IMG/VR virus record: IMGVR_UViG_3300046004_000803
Span: 1-27,298 of that record
Direction: 5' to 3' (one strand)
DNA from: a virus
Length of the DNA: 27,298 nucleotides
Part shown: positions 15,225-23,435 of the stretch, piece by piece
Numbering within the stretch: the first letter of the stretch is position 1
Layout: every line of letters starts with the position of its first letter
Notes under the pieces: generated by a model
The model's database searches: none
Told to the model about the DNA's origin: nothing
The model's input: only the letters and a program-made list of their open reading frames with translations
Made by a program: the position numbers and the translations under genes

Positions 15225-17432
15225 ATGGCTGAATACGACCAGATCATGCAGGCCCTGCGAAATGCTCACGCGGCCGGTGATACGGCTGCGGCCCAGCGCC
15301 TGGCGCAAATGGCAAAAGCCGCGAAGCCATCTGAAAATGTCGTTATGAATACCAAAGACGGCGGGCGCGTTGTTCGCAGCCAATCCGGCGCGCTGTCTTT
15401 CGTTTCTCCGGCATATTCCACGTCTGACCCAGAGCAGATCAAGCGCATCATGGAAGGCGCGGGCGGGGCTGAAGTCTCGCGCGGCGGCATGCAAGAAAGC
15501 ATCATCGCGCAAGCGCCAGTTTCTTCTAGGCTGACAAAGCTAGTCGAGGGAACGCCTGCCGTTGGGTCATATCTTGATGAATTGATTGGCGCGTTCGCTG
15601 GGCCGGAAGCAACGCAGGGCGTCCGCGCGCTTTCATCGGCGATGGAGGAAACCCGGCCAGGCCAGTCGCTCGGGTTGAACCTCGGCGGCGCGGCACTGGG
15701 CACGGCGGCAACGCTTGCCGCAACGCCGGCCCGCATCGCCACCGCATTGGTCCCCTCAACGTCCGCCCGCATGCTGCCGAGCATCGGCAAGGCCGCGCTA
15801 ACCTCTGGCCTTCTTGGCGCAACCGAGGGGGCAATCTACGGTGCGGGCCAAGGCGAGGGCGCTGGGCGTGCAGAGACTGCCGGGACGGGTGCCTTGTTCG
15901 GCGGTCTTCTTGGTGGCGCGCTTGGTGGCGCTGCGCCGCTTGTTGCCGCCGGTGCAGAAAATGTCGCGGGCATCTTCCGGCGCAGCGACGTAGCAAAGAT
16001 TGCGGTTGACCTCGGCATCTCTCGCGAGGCGGCAACTGTCATCAAAAACACCTTCGACCAAGGCGGCGACATTGCCGCTGCGCGTGCAGCGATTCAGCGC
16101 GCCGGATCTGAGGGCATGCTGGCCGACGCAGGTTTTGCGGCGCAGGCCCTGCTCGATGCTTCCGCAGCCACTGGCGGTCGGGCTGGGCAGGTTGCACGGG
16201 AAGCCGTTGAGGGGCGCATGACCCGCACGGGCGAGGCGCTGGACGCTACGCTGGACGCGACACTTGGAACTGCTCCGCTTGGACCCCGCACGGCGGTTAA
16301 CGCCATTGCAGAGCGCACAGCGCCAGCCCGGGCCGAGGCATACGGATTAGCCTATCAGACCCCGATCAACTATGCCGCGCCGCAAGGTCGCAAGATCGAG
16401 GAAGTGCTAGGGCGGGTTGCGCCAGATGACTTGATCGCAGGCATCGTCGAGGCAAACAAGGAAATGCGTTCGCGTGGCATGGTCAATCAGCAGATTATGG
16501 CTGTGCTCGACGCCAACGGAAACGTGGAGTTTTTGCGCGAAATGCCGAACGTCCAGCAGTTGGACGAAGTCAAAAAGGCATTGCAGAAAATCGCATACGA
16601 CAACACCGATGATTTCGGCCGCCTGACCGGGACGGGCCAACGTTATTCGCGCCTTGCAGGTGAGTTGCGCGATGCCGTCGGGGACGCCGTGCCAGACTAT
16701 CGCACCGCTGTCTCGATCGGCGGTGACAAGCTGGCCGAAGAGCGGGCATTTATGCTGGGCCGCGATCTCCTTTCCGCCAGAACGGAAATTGAAGATATCG
16801 GTTTTGAACTTGGCAAGAACCCGTCTGCGGCTCAGGTCGAGGCTGCGAAGTCTGGCCTGCGGTCTCAAATCGCAAAGGTTCTGGGCGACGTTCGCGCCGT
16901 GCCTTCGGATATGAACCTTGACGCCCGCGAAGTGGTCAAGGCCGTCACGGACATGAGCAGCAGCAACGCCAGGGCCAAGATCCGCGCGCTGATGGGCGCC
17001 GAGGCCGACGCACTTTTGAAGCAAGTTGACGAAGCCGCACAGAGCGCAGTCGTGCGGACGGCTATGGCGACGAACTCCAAGACGGCCATTCGGGGTAGCA
17101 TCAAGCAGACCGTGCAAGAAATGACGACCCCCGGCGTCTTGGGCCAAGCGATGGCCGGCGAGCCCATCAACTCGTCAAAGGCCCTGATCCAGGCCATCAC
17201 TGGTCAGACCGAGGAATTTACTGCACAACAGCGGCAGCGTATCTTTGAGGATATCGCCAAGGCTTTGACGGAAAAGCGCGGGAACACGGCACTGGCGGCG
17301 CTTGATTACCTGGAGCAGGCAATGCGTGGTCAGCCGTTGACTGCGGCGCAAAATGAATTCCTTGCGCGCCAAATCGCGGGGACCACGATAATCGCTGGCG
17401 TGCCGGCGGCTCAAGAGGTGACTGGAAGATGA
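15225..17432 (+). CDS. Large internal virion / ejection protein with glycine-rich membrane-like segments
   Basis: A 735-residue protein. Residues 150-255 hold glycine/alanine-rich hydrophobic stretches (LGLNLGGAALGTAATLAATP and AGTGALFGGLLGGALGGAAP), which could insert in the host membrane when the protein is ejected. The rest is mostly helical with long Ala/Glu/Lys-rich regions. No lysozyme motif is seen, which fits the separate enzyme at 13421. Size, position before the portal and composition all point to the main ejection (pilot) protein, comparable in role to T7 gp15/gp16 or P22 gp16/gp20. Ends in a 4-nt overlap with the portal gene. Confidence 0.6.
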   Translation: MAEYDQIMQALRNAHAAGDTAAAQRLAQMAKAAKPSENVVMNTKDGGRVVRSQSGALSFVSPAYSTSDPEQIKRIMEGAGGAEVSRGGMQESIIAQAPVSSRLTKLVEGTPAVGSYLDELIGAFAGPEATQGVRALSSAMEETRPGQSLGLNLGGAALGTAATLAATPARIATALVPSTSARMLPSIGKAALTSGLLGATEGAIYGAGQGEGAGRAETAGTGALFGGLLGGALGGAAPLVAAGAENVAGIFRRSDVAKIAVDLGISREAATVIKNTFDQGGDIAAARAAIQRAGSEGMLADAGFAAQALLDASAATGGRAGQVAREAVEGRMTRTGEALDATLDATLGTAPLGPRTAVNAIAERTAPARAEAYGLAYQTPINYAAPQGRKIEEVLGRVAPDDLIAGIVEANKEMRSRGMVNQQIMAVLDANGNVEFLREMPNVQQLDEVKKALQKIAYDNTDDFGRLTGTGQRYSRLAGELRDAVGDAVPDYRTAVSIGGDKLAEERAFMLGRDLLSARTEIEDIGFELGKNPSAAQVEAAKSGLRSQIAKVLGDVRAVPSDMNLDAREVVKAVTDMSSSNARAKIRALMGAEADALLKQVDEAAQSAVVRTAMATNSKTAIRGSIKQTVQEMTTPGVLGQAMAGEPINSSKALIQAITGQTEEFTAQQRQRIFEDIAKALTEKRGNTALAALDYLEQAMRGQPLTAAQNEFLARQIAGTTIIAGVPAAQEVTGR

Positions 17433-19534
17433 AACCGAAAAAGCTGACCCGCGACCAGATCCAGAACACAGTCAAGAACGCCATCATGGAGGCGGTCAGC
17501 TTCATTGAGGCCGAGATTGCTCCGGATCGTATCAGGGCGCAAAAGTATTTCGACGGTCAGGTTGACCTTGCATCGGAAGACGGCCGATCGGGCGTTGTGG
17601 CCACGAAGTGTCGGGACACCATCCGCGCGGTCAAGCCGTCGCTGATGCGGGTTTTCCTGCAGTCCGGCCGCCCGGTGGAGTTCATCCCGCGCAAGCCGCA
17701 GGCCGTGCAGGAAGCCGAGCAGAAGACAAATTACGCGGCCTATGTTTTCGAGCGCAACAACGGCTTTCAGATTCTGTCTGATGCCATCGACGATGCGCTG
17801 AAAAAGAAGGTCGGCATCTGGAAGGTTTACGTTGACGAGCCCGCCACCATCGAAATCGATGAATACAGCGACCTCACCGAAGATCAGGTTCAGTTGATCC
17901 GCATGGATTCCGAGATTGAAATCTTGGAAGAGGAAGTCACGCAGGAAGCCATCATTGATGAAATGGGCATGACCATCATGCCCGCGATGTATGACCTGAA
18001 GATCGCCAAGGAAACCCGCAGCAAAGAGATCCGCATCGACGCGGTGGCCCCGGAAGACTTCTTTGTGGACCGGAACGCATCCGGCATTCAGGACGCATAC
18101 GTCTGCGGCCACAGCGCTGAGATGCGCGTGGGCGATGTGGTAGCTATGGGCTACGACTTTGAAGAAGTCTACGACATGGCCGGCACGACGGACGGCAGCG
18201 TTGACGAGGAAGAAGAACTTCAGCGCAAGGGCTGGGATGCCAGCGACACGGACGAGGACGCCAACGACCCGTCCATGCGCAAGATTACACTGACCGAAGC
18301 CTACATGAAGATGGACATCGAGGGCACGGGCATTCCCCGCCTTTACAAGTTCCTGTGCGGCGGCGGCAGCTATGAAATGCTTGACTACGAACTTTGCGAC
18401 GAGATGCCGTTCGCCATTTTCGAAGTGGATCCGGAAGCGCATGCCTTTTTTGGCCGTTCGCTGGTGGAAATCATCATGGACGACCAGGACGCCGCCACAG
18501 CCCTGCTGCGTGGCCTGCTGGATAACATGTCCCTGATCAACAACCCGAGGATGGTCGTCAATTCCAAGCTTGTGAACATGGACGACGTGCTGAACAACGA
18601 AATCGGCGCGGTTATCCGCACGAGCGATGTCAGCGCCCTGCGTGAGATCACGATCGGCGGGATGGCGACCGGGCTGCTTCCGGCCATCACTTACTACGAC
18701 GAGGCCATCAGGGCGAAGACAGGCGTCTCTGGGGCGGGCATGGGGCTTGATGCCAACGTCCTGCAGTCTCAGACCGCGCAAGGCGTGAATGCCGCTGTGC
18801 AGGCCGCTAATCAAGTCTCAGAGCTTATTGCGCGCCACCTGGCCGAAGGCGGCTTCAAGCAAGCGTTCAAGATCATCGTCAAACTGGCAAAGCAGCACAT
18901 CGGCGGCCAGGAGATGATGCGCGTGAACGGCGAGTTTGTGCCCGTCGATCCGAGGTCGTGGTCTGCCGACGCTGATCTGATGGTGAACGTCGGCATCGGG
19001 ACGAACAAGCACGAAGAAAAGGCGATGGTCCTGCGCGAAACGCTGCAGACGCAGATGGGTATCTGGCAGGCTTACGGGCCGCAGAACAACATTGTGAGCA
19101 TGACCAACATCCGCAACACGCTGGCCGACATTTTGCGTCACGGTGGCCTGAACAACTCCGAGCGGTATTATCAGCCCATGAACCAGCAGATGGAGCAAAT
19201 GCTGATGATGCAGGCCGCCCAGGCTGCGCAGGGCCAGCAGCAGGCGCAACCGAGCGACCCGAACGCCGCATTCTTGCAGGCCGAGCAAATGAAGATGTCG
19301 GCGCGCGTTATGGCTGATCAGCAAAAGACACAACTTGATTACCAGAAGGCGCTGATGCAGGACGATCGCGAGCGGGATAAGATGACGCAAGACCTTGCCA
19401 TCGAGGCCGCCAAGATCTTCGCGAATACCGGCGTGCGGTTGAACGAGCAGCAAATCCGGGCCCAGCAGGCAATGACGCCGATGCCTATGGGGCAACCGAT
19501 GATGCCGCAGCCGGGGATGATGCCGAATGCTTGA
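17429..19534 (+). CDS. Portal protein (P22/SU10-like large portal)
   Basis: A 701-residue portal that forms the 12-fold ring at one capsid vertex. The N-terminal part has QKYFDGQVD and SGVVATKCRDTIRAVKPSLM, with FLQSGRPVEFIPR next, a typical start for this portal class. A middle VAPEDFFVDRNASGIQDA (209-226) and a later SLINNPRMVVNSK (about 367-379) also fit. The C-terminal 150 residues form a Gln/Met-rich helical barrel-like region (QMEQMLMMQAAQAAQGQQQA). The length suits P22-like portals with a barrel. It interacts with terL, the scaffold and the adaptor. Confidence 0.88.
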   Translation: MKPKKLTRDQIQNTVKNAIMEAVSFIEAEIAPDRIRAQKYFDGQVDLASEDGRSGVVATKCRDTIRAVKPSLMRVFLQSGRPVEFIPRKPQAVQEAEQKTNYAAYVFERNNGFQILSDAIDDALKKKVGIWKVYVDEPATIEIDEYSDLTEDQVQLIRMDSEIEILEEEVTQEAIIDEMGMTIMPAMYDLKIAKETRSKEIRIDAVAPEDFFVDRNASGIQDAYVCGHSAEMRVGDVVAMGYDFEEVYDMAGTTDGSVDEEEELQRKGWDASDTDEDANDPSMRKITLTEAYMKMDIEGTGIPRLYKFLCGGGSYEMLDYELCDEMPFAIFEVDPEAHAFFGRSLVEIIMDDQDAATALLRGLLDNMSLINNPRMVVNSKLVNMDDVLNNEIGAVIRTSDVSALREITIGGMATGLLPAITYYDEAIRAKTGVSGAGMGLDANVLQSQTAQGVNAAVQAANQVSELIARHLAEGGFKQAFKIIVKLAKQHIGGQEMMRVNGEFVPVDPRSWSADADLMVNVGIGTNKHEEKAMVLRETLQTQMGIWQAYGPQNNIVSMTNIRNTLADILRHGGLNNSERYYQPMNQQMEQMLMMQAAQAAQGQQQAQPSDPNAAFLQAEQMKMSARVMADQQKTQLDYQKALMQDDRERDKMTQDLAIEAAKIFANTGVRLNEQQIRAQQAMTPMPMGQPMMPQPGMMPNA

Positions 19535-19775
19535 CGTTCGCCAGCGGGCCACCCAAGCGCGGCAGCTTGAGGGCTACGAGCCGTTCAAGGAAATCTGCGC
19601 CGAAATCCGCGAGGAAGCGGTGCAATTGTTTTTGAACCCGGCTTCTGATATAGATTCAATTGCTCGGGCGCATGAGGCGGTCCGGGCAGTGGAAACGTTC
19701 ATGGCGGCCATTCAGACGCGCATCGACGCCGAGAAGGTCGCGGATAAAAAGGCTCAGCACCGTGGAAGCGACTGA
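19527..19775 (+). CDS. Small helical protein between portal and scaffold
   Basis: An 82-residue, mostly helical, charged protein overlapping the portal by 8 nt. The C-terminal half reads AHEAVRAVETFMAAIQTRID (47-66) then a basic tail. Small helical proteins at this place are common in podoviruses, often with a conserved RAVxxF helix, but no function is assigned. It could help assembly of portal and scaffold, judged by position only. Confidence 0.65.
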   Translation: MLDVRQRATQARQLEGYEPFKEICAEIREEAVQLFLNPASDIDSIARAHEAVRAVETFMAAIQTRIDAEKVADKKAQHRGSD

Positions 19776-20706
19776 ACAAATGGAAGCGGCGGTCAATTCG
19801 CTGCTGATTGTGGACGAACCATCCGAACCGGATGAGGCACCGCAGGAATACTCTGCGACCGACCCGGAATTGGAAGCGCAAGAGACTGAAGCGCAGGAAG
19901 ACGACGCCGAGGCTGAGTATTCCGAAGATGTCGAAGCCGATGACGAAGAAGAATCACGGGAACAAGCGCCTTCGAAATACACCGTCGTGTCTGACGGCAA
20001 GGAAATCGAGGTAACGCTGGACGACCTGAAACGTTCATTCTCCGGTCAGGCTTACATCCAGAAGGGCATGCAGGAAGCAGCCGAGGCTCGCAAGGCCGCG
20101 GCGGAAATCTTCCAAACCCTTCAAGCCGAGCAATCTAAATTCATGCAAGTGGTTCAGACGATCCAGGAGCATGGGTTTAAGGCACCGCCGCAAGCGCCTG
20201 ACATCGCCATGATGGACAAAGACCCGATTGGCTACATGCAGGCGGAAGCGCGATACCGCAAGGACGCTGCCGAGTATCAGACACAGCAACAGCAAATCCA
20301 GCAAACGGCGGCAGCACACCGCCAGATGCAGGACAGGGCAATGGCTGAGTTTGTGGCGGAGCAGGGTAAAGTCTTGCAGTCGCGCATTCCCGAGTTTGCC
20401 GACGCGAGCAAGGCCCGCGAGATTACGGGCAAGATCCGCAACACGGCATCCGAGGCTTACGGTTTTACCGACCAGGAACTGAGTGGCATCGTTGATGCCC
20501 GTCAGGTACTGGCGCTGCACGACGCGATGAAATGGCGTGAATTGCAGGCCGCACGGACCAAAAAGGCACCCGAAGCGCCCAAGTCAATCAAGCCGGTCAT
20601 GCGCCGTACTGAGCCGCAGCAGATTGTTCGGAAAAAGCAGATCGACGCAGCACGGAAGAGCGGTGGCAAGCCTGAGGCTTTCATCGATCTTCTGTTCAAG
20701 CAATGA
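19762..20706 (+). CDS. Capsid scaffolding protein
   Basis: An acidic, helical protein of 314 residues placed between portal and capsid genes. Residues 20-75 are almost all Glu, Asp, Ala and Ser, followed by a short beta-like part (KYTVVSDGKEIEVTLDDLKR), a long Gln-rich coiled coil (about 105-205) and a basic C-terminus (KPVMRRTEPQQIVRKKQ) that probably contacts the capsid protein. This charge layout is typical of scaffolds. The start is uncertain: GTG 19762 has AAGG 9 nt upstream and overlaps the previous stop, ATG 19780 is a good alternative, and upstream codons read as non-coding. Confidence 0.75.
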   Translation: MEATEQMEAAVNSLLIVDEPSEPDEAPQEYSATDPELEAQETEAQEDDAEAEYSEDVEADDEEESREQAPSKYTVVSDGKEIEVTLDDLKRSFSGQAYIQKGMQEAAEARKAAAEIFQTLQAEQSKFMQVVQTIQEHGFKAPPQAPDIAMMDKDPIGYMQAEARYRKDAAEYQTQQQQIQQTAAAHRQMQDRAMAEFVAEQGKVLQSRIPEFADASKAREITGKIRNTASEAYGFTDQELSGIVDARQVLALHDAMKWRELQAARTKKAPEAPKSIKPVMRRTEPQQIVRKKQIDAARKSGGKPEAFIDLLFKQ

Positions 20707-20726
20707 ACCCTTAAAGGAGTCTGGTC

Positions 20727-21683
20727 ATGGCGCAGCCAACCAACACCCTGGACAGCTACGACGTTCGTGGCATCCGCGAAGACCTTCAGGATATCATTTA
20801 TGATATTTCGCCGGAGGAAACGCCCTTTTACACCAAAAGCGCGAAGGCCAAGGCGACCAACACGCTGCACGAATGGCAGACCGACGCCCTGCGTTCGTCC
20901 GCTGACAACGCGCACATCGAAGGCGGCGACACCGCCCCGGAAGCGCGTGCAGTCACGACAAGGCTCGGGAACTATTCACAAATCTTCAAAAACGCCGTTG
21001 CCATCCCCGGCACCGACGATGGCCTGAACAAAGCCGGTCGCGCACGCGAAATGGCCTACCAGGTTCTGAAGATCGCCAAAGAGCAGAAGCTGGACATCGA
21101 GAAAGCCCTGTTCGCGAACCAAGCCCGCTCGGCTGGTTCTTCGGTTGCACCGCGCCGCCTGGCTGGTGTGCCCGCTTGGCTGACCACGAACACCAACTTC
21201 CAATCCGGCAACGGCGGCGCAGACCCGACCGGCGACGGCACGAACGCCCGCACCGACGACGGCACCCCGACGGCCTTCGACCAAACCAAATTCGACAGCG
21301 TCATGCAGGCGATTTGGCAGTCGGGCGGCAAGCCGGACACTGTTTATCTGTCGTCTTTCCAGATGAACAAAGCCCTGACCTTCACCGGCAACAACAACCA
21401 GCGCTCGAACGTGACCGCTGAGTCCGAGAAGGTCATCAAGCACATGTCCGTCTATGTGACGCCGTGGGGAACCGTGGAATTCATGCCGACGCGTGAAAAC
21501 CGCAGCCGCGACGTGTTCGTGATGCAGGACGATATGTGGGGAATTGGCGTTCTGCGCGCGACCCGCAATACCGAACTTGCAAAAACGGGCGACAGCGAAA
21601 AGCGCCAGATCATCACCGAACTGACCCTCATTTGTAAGAATGAGAAAAGCAGCGGTGGAATTTTTGACTCAACTGTCGCTTAA
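20727..21683 (+). CDS. Major capsid protein (SU10-type, DUF5309)
   Basis: The 318-residue main shell protein. The opening (residues 10-35) SYDVRGIREDLQDIIYDISP then EETPFYT is diagnostic for the SU10 major head protein family (DUF5309), as is TLHEWQTDALRSSADNAHIE (46-65) followed by ARAVTTRLGNYSQIFKN. Later parts, PDTVYLSSFQMNKALTF and VYVTPWGTVEFMPTR, agree with an HK97-type fold. Strong ribosome site AAAGGAG 8 nt before the ATG, fitting high expression. No prohead protease is seen in the window. Confidence 0.9.
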   Translation: MAQPTNTLDSYDVRGIREDLQDIIYDISPEETPFYTKSAKAKATNTLHEWQTDALRSSADNAHIEGGDTAPEARAVTTRLGNYSQIFKNAVAIPGTDDGLNKAGRAREMAYQVLKIAKEQKLDIEKALFANQARSAGSSVAPRRLAGVPAWLTTNTNFQSGNGGADPTGDGTNARTDDGTPTAFDQTKFDSVMQAIWQSGGKPDTVYLSSFQMNKALTFTGNNNQRSNVTAESEKVIKHMSVYVTPWGTVEFMPTRENRSRDVFVMQDDMWGIGVLRATRNTELAKTGDSEKRQIITELTLICKNEKSSGGIFDSTVA

Positions 21684-21695
21684 GGAGCAAACCCA

Positions 21696-22136
21696 ATGGC
21701 TTCCGAATACAAACCCAACCTTGGCGTGATTGCGATCACTGCCGCCACCACGCTTGATGATGACGCCTACGCTGGGCGCACCATCAACCTGAACTCCGCA
21801 ACCGGCCGGATCGTTACCCTGCCGGCCGCCACGGGTTCGGGCGCCACCTACACGATCTTCGTGGGCACCACCGTGTCCTCGGGCTCGCACGTCATCCGTG
21901 TGGCTTCGGCCTCCGACGTGATCCAGGGCGCCGTGTCGATCTCGACCGACATCGCAGGCGTGACTTGCCCGACCGCTGCCGACAGCGACACCATCACCAT
22001 GAGCGGCTCCACCACCGGTGGCGTGCGCGGGTCGATGGTCGAACTGCAGGACGTGGCTTCCGGCATCTGGATGGTTCGCGGCTCGCTGGTTTCGACCGGC
22101 GCCGAAGCGACCCCGTTCTCGGCCGCGGTGTCCTAA
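21696..22136 (+). CDS. Capsid decoration / head fibre-like protein
   Basis: A 146-residue Thr/Ser/Ala/Gly-rich, beta-structured protein 12 nt after the capsid gene, with its own good ribosome site (AAGGAG). The motif ATGRIVTLPAATGSGATYTI (35-54) is common in small phage surface domains. Its place after the major capsid gene and its composition suggest that it coats the capsid. A strong hairpin follows its stop, closing the head-gene block. Confidence 0.6.
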   Translation: MASEYKPNLGVIAITAATTLDDDAYAGRTINLNSATGRIVTLPAATGSGATYTIFVGTTVSSGSHVIRVASASDVIQGAVSISTDIAGVTCPTAADSDTITMSGSTTGGVRGSMVELQDVASGIWMVRGSLVSTGAEATPFSAAVS

Positions 22137-22143
22137 TAATGGC

Positions 22144-22166
22144 GGGGGCGGTCAAAAGCCGCCCCC
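22144..22166 (+). terminator. Strong hairpin after the capsid block, without T-run
   Basis: GGGGGCGG (22144-22151) pairs perfectly with CCGCCCCC (22159-22166) over a 7-nt loop, directly behind the decoration gene. No T-run follows, so it is not a standard intrinsic terminator. It may slow or partly stop transcription, or protect the 3' end of the capsid mRNA, lowering expression of the genes that follow. Confidence 0.5.
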
Positions 22167-22185
22167 AACACCATAGGAATATGAT

Positions 22186-22506
22186 ATGACGCAGGTATGG
22201 GTAAAAACCAACCAAGGTGATATACTCCGCCTCGGCGATGCGCAGAAGGCGTGCAAGGCAGACGAGGAACTGACGTATGAAGTTATCGGAACAAATGACG
22301 GTCGAGGACGGGACGCTGCACATTCAGCAGACGCACGACTTCACCCCGATAGCGGAAAAGTCGAAGGCCCTGCAGTCGGCGGAAGCCTGGAACATGGGCG
22401 AGAGCCGGCTGGTGGCGAACATCCCGATGAAGATGTGGTCGGAGTGGGCGAAAAAGCACGGCGTCCGCGTGGACGACCACGGCGCGATGCGGGAAGTCGT
22501 GCATAA
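22186..22506 (+). CDS. Small protein overlapping the next gene out of frame
   Basis: A 106-residue frame with a usable ribosome site (ATAGGAAT, about 8 nt upstream). The first 30 residues lie in otherwise unassigned DNA and look like real protein (TQVWVKTNQGDILRLGDAQK). The remaining three quarters overlap the next gene in the +1 frame and give a Gly/Arg/Asp-rich sequence ending in RRPRGRPRRDAGSRA, which looks more like a by-product of the overlapped gene. Either this is a true overlapping gene, or a short gene whose stop was lost, or its N-terminus was once joined to the following frame. No family recognised. Confidence 0.4.
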   Translation: MTQVWVKTNQGDILRLGDAQKACKADEELTYEVIGTNDGRGRDAAHSADARLHPDSGKVEGPAVGGSLEHGREPAGGEHPDEDVVGVGEKARRPRGRPRRDAGSRA

Positions 22507-22579
22507 GGAATTGATGGACCCGGATAACGCACATTTCCGGGTGTGGAATGGAAACCTCGGCCGCTTCCAGGCCAAGTAA
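22277..22579 (+). CDS. Small phage protein with WxEWAKKHG motif
   Basis: A 100-residue protein of a type often seen near phage head genes. It starts with MTVEDGTLHIQQTHDFTPIA (residues 7-26), then SRLVANIPMKMWSEWAKKHG (43-62), and ends with DPDNAHFRVWNGNLG. The compact acid/helix layout and the FRVW ending are conserved in similar small proteins, whose function is unknown. GAGGAA lies 8 nt before ATG 22277, inside the overlapping upstream frame. Compared with that frame, its composition is more protein-like. Confidence 0.72.
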   Translation: MKLSEQMTVEDGTLHIQQTHDFTPIAEKSKALQSAEAWNMGESRLVANIPMKMWSEWAKKHGVRVDDHGAMREVVHKELMDPDNAHFRVWNGNLGRFQAK

Positions 22580-22591
22580 GGATCAAAGAAA

Positions 22592-22936
22592 ATGGCGACG
22601 ATTATCCCTACTACGGTCGAGCAGCAAATTCAGGCGGCGGCGTATCGCTGGACGGATTACAGCACGGCCGACACCTCTGTTCCGGTGAAGGTGCAGAACA
22701 TGCAGGGCCTGGCCGGATCCGTGCAGGTCACTGGCACGTTCGGCGGTGCTACGATCACGCTGCAGGTGTCGAACGACGGCACGAACTATGTCACGCTGAA
22801 GGATGGTATTGGCAATGACATTACGTTTTCGGCGGCTGGTATGCGTGAGTTTTCGACGGCTGCGCTGTATCTGAAGCCCACATCCACGGGCGGAACTGCC
22901 GATAACGTCGTTGTGACCGTCATCCTGCGGGGTTGA
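22592..22936 (+). CDS. Small beta-rich virion protein
   Basis: A 114-residue protein with alternating beta-type sequence: GLAGSVQVTGTFGGATITLQ (40-59), VSNDGTNYVTLKDGIGND (60-77) and a C-terminal DNVVVTVILRG. This resembles a small Ig-like or jelly-roll virion domain. Good ribosome site AAGGA about 9 nt upstream. A minor head or tail protein is likely, with no more specific assignment. Confidence 0.6.
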   Translation: MATIIPTTVEQQIQAAAYRWTDYSTADTSVPVKVQNMQGLAGSVQVTGTFGGATITLQVSNDGTNYVTLKDGIGNDITFSAAGMREFSTAALYLKPTSTGGTADNVVVTVILRG

Positions 22937-22940
22937 TCTG

Positions 22941-23072
22941 ATGCATATGCCGCTCGGCCTCTTAAATCTGAGACGCAGGGCCGGCGCGCTGTTGAGCTAC
23001 GTCCTGTTTATCCCCTCCGGATCTGACAGCTTGATTACGGCGGATAGCCTCATCTTCAAAGCCAGGGAGTAA
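22941..23072 (+). CDS. Small 43-residue protein before the fibre module
   Basis: A short frame that fills the gap between two structural genes. It has a GGGG about 8 nt before its ATG, four bases after the previous stop. The sequence has a hydrophobic middle (GALLSYVLFIPSG, residues 15-27) and a repeat-like end (DSLITADSLIFK, 29-40), similar in style to short phage proteins placed ahead of tail fibres. Not assigned to a family. Supported by position and spacing only. Confidence 0.45.
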   Translation: MHMPLGLLNLRRRAGALLSYVLFIPSGSDSLITADSLIFKARE

Positions 23073-23078
23073 ACCGAC

Positions 23079-23435
23079 ATGGCCGACTACAATTCAGCAT
23101 ACACCGGCGCGCAGATCGACGCGAACCTCGCCCTAGCCGCCACAGCCGTGCAGGACGCTGATCTGGCAACCGTGGCGACGACCGGCGCATACAGCGACCT
23201 CACCGGCAAGCCGACCCTCGGCACCGCAGCCGCTGCGGCCACGGGGGACTTCGCCACGGCAGCGCAGGGCGCACTTGCTGACACCGCCGTCCAGCCCGCA
23301 GCCATCGCCAAGATGGTCGTCAGCGACACCACAGGCATCACCGGGGCCGACGCCATCACCAACGTGGTGAGCCTGACGCAAGCCGAATACGACGCCCTGA
23401 CCCCTGACGCTGACACGCTCTATGTGGTGATCTGA
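23079..23435 (+). CDS. Tail fibre connector / upper fibre protein
   Basis: A 118-residue protein with the fibre-type start AYTGAQIDANLALA (6-19), an AYSDLTGKPTLGTAAAAA motif (37-54) known from many phage fibre shafts, and the ending TPDADTLYVVI. The sequence pattern suggests a short trimeric shaft or adaptor linking the receptor-binding protein coded next to the virion. The TGATG junction with the next gene supports coupled production. Confidence 0.65.
   Translation: MADYNSAYTGAQIDANLALAATAVQDADLATVATTGAYSDLTGKPTLGTAAAAATGDFATAAQGALADTAVQPAAIAKMVVSDTTGITGADAITNVVSLTQAEYDALTPDADTLYVVI

Noticed and set aside
17411-18814. Open frame of 467 codons on the minus strand opposite the portal gene
   Set aside because: Antisense to the portal, with His/Val/Arg-rich composition typical of shadow frames and no ribosome site.
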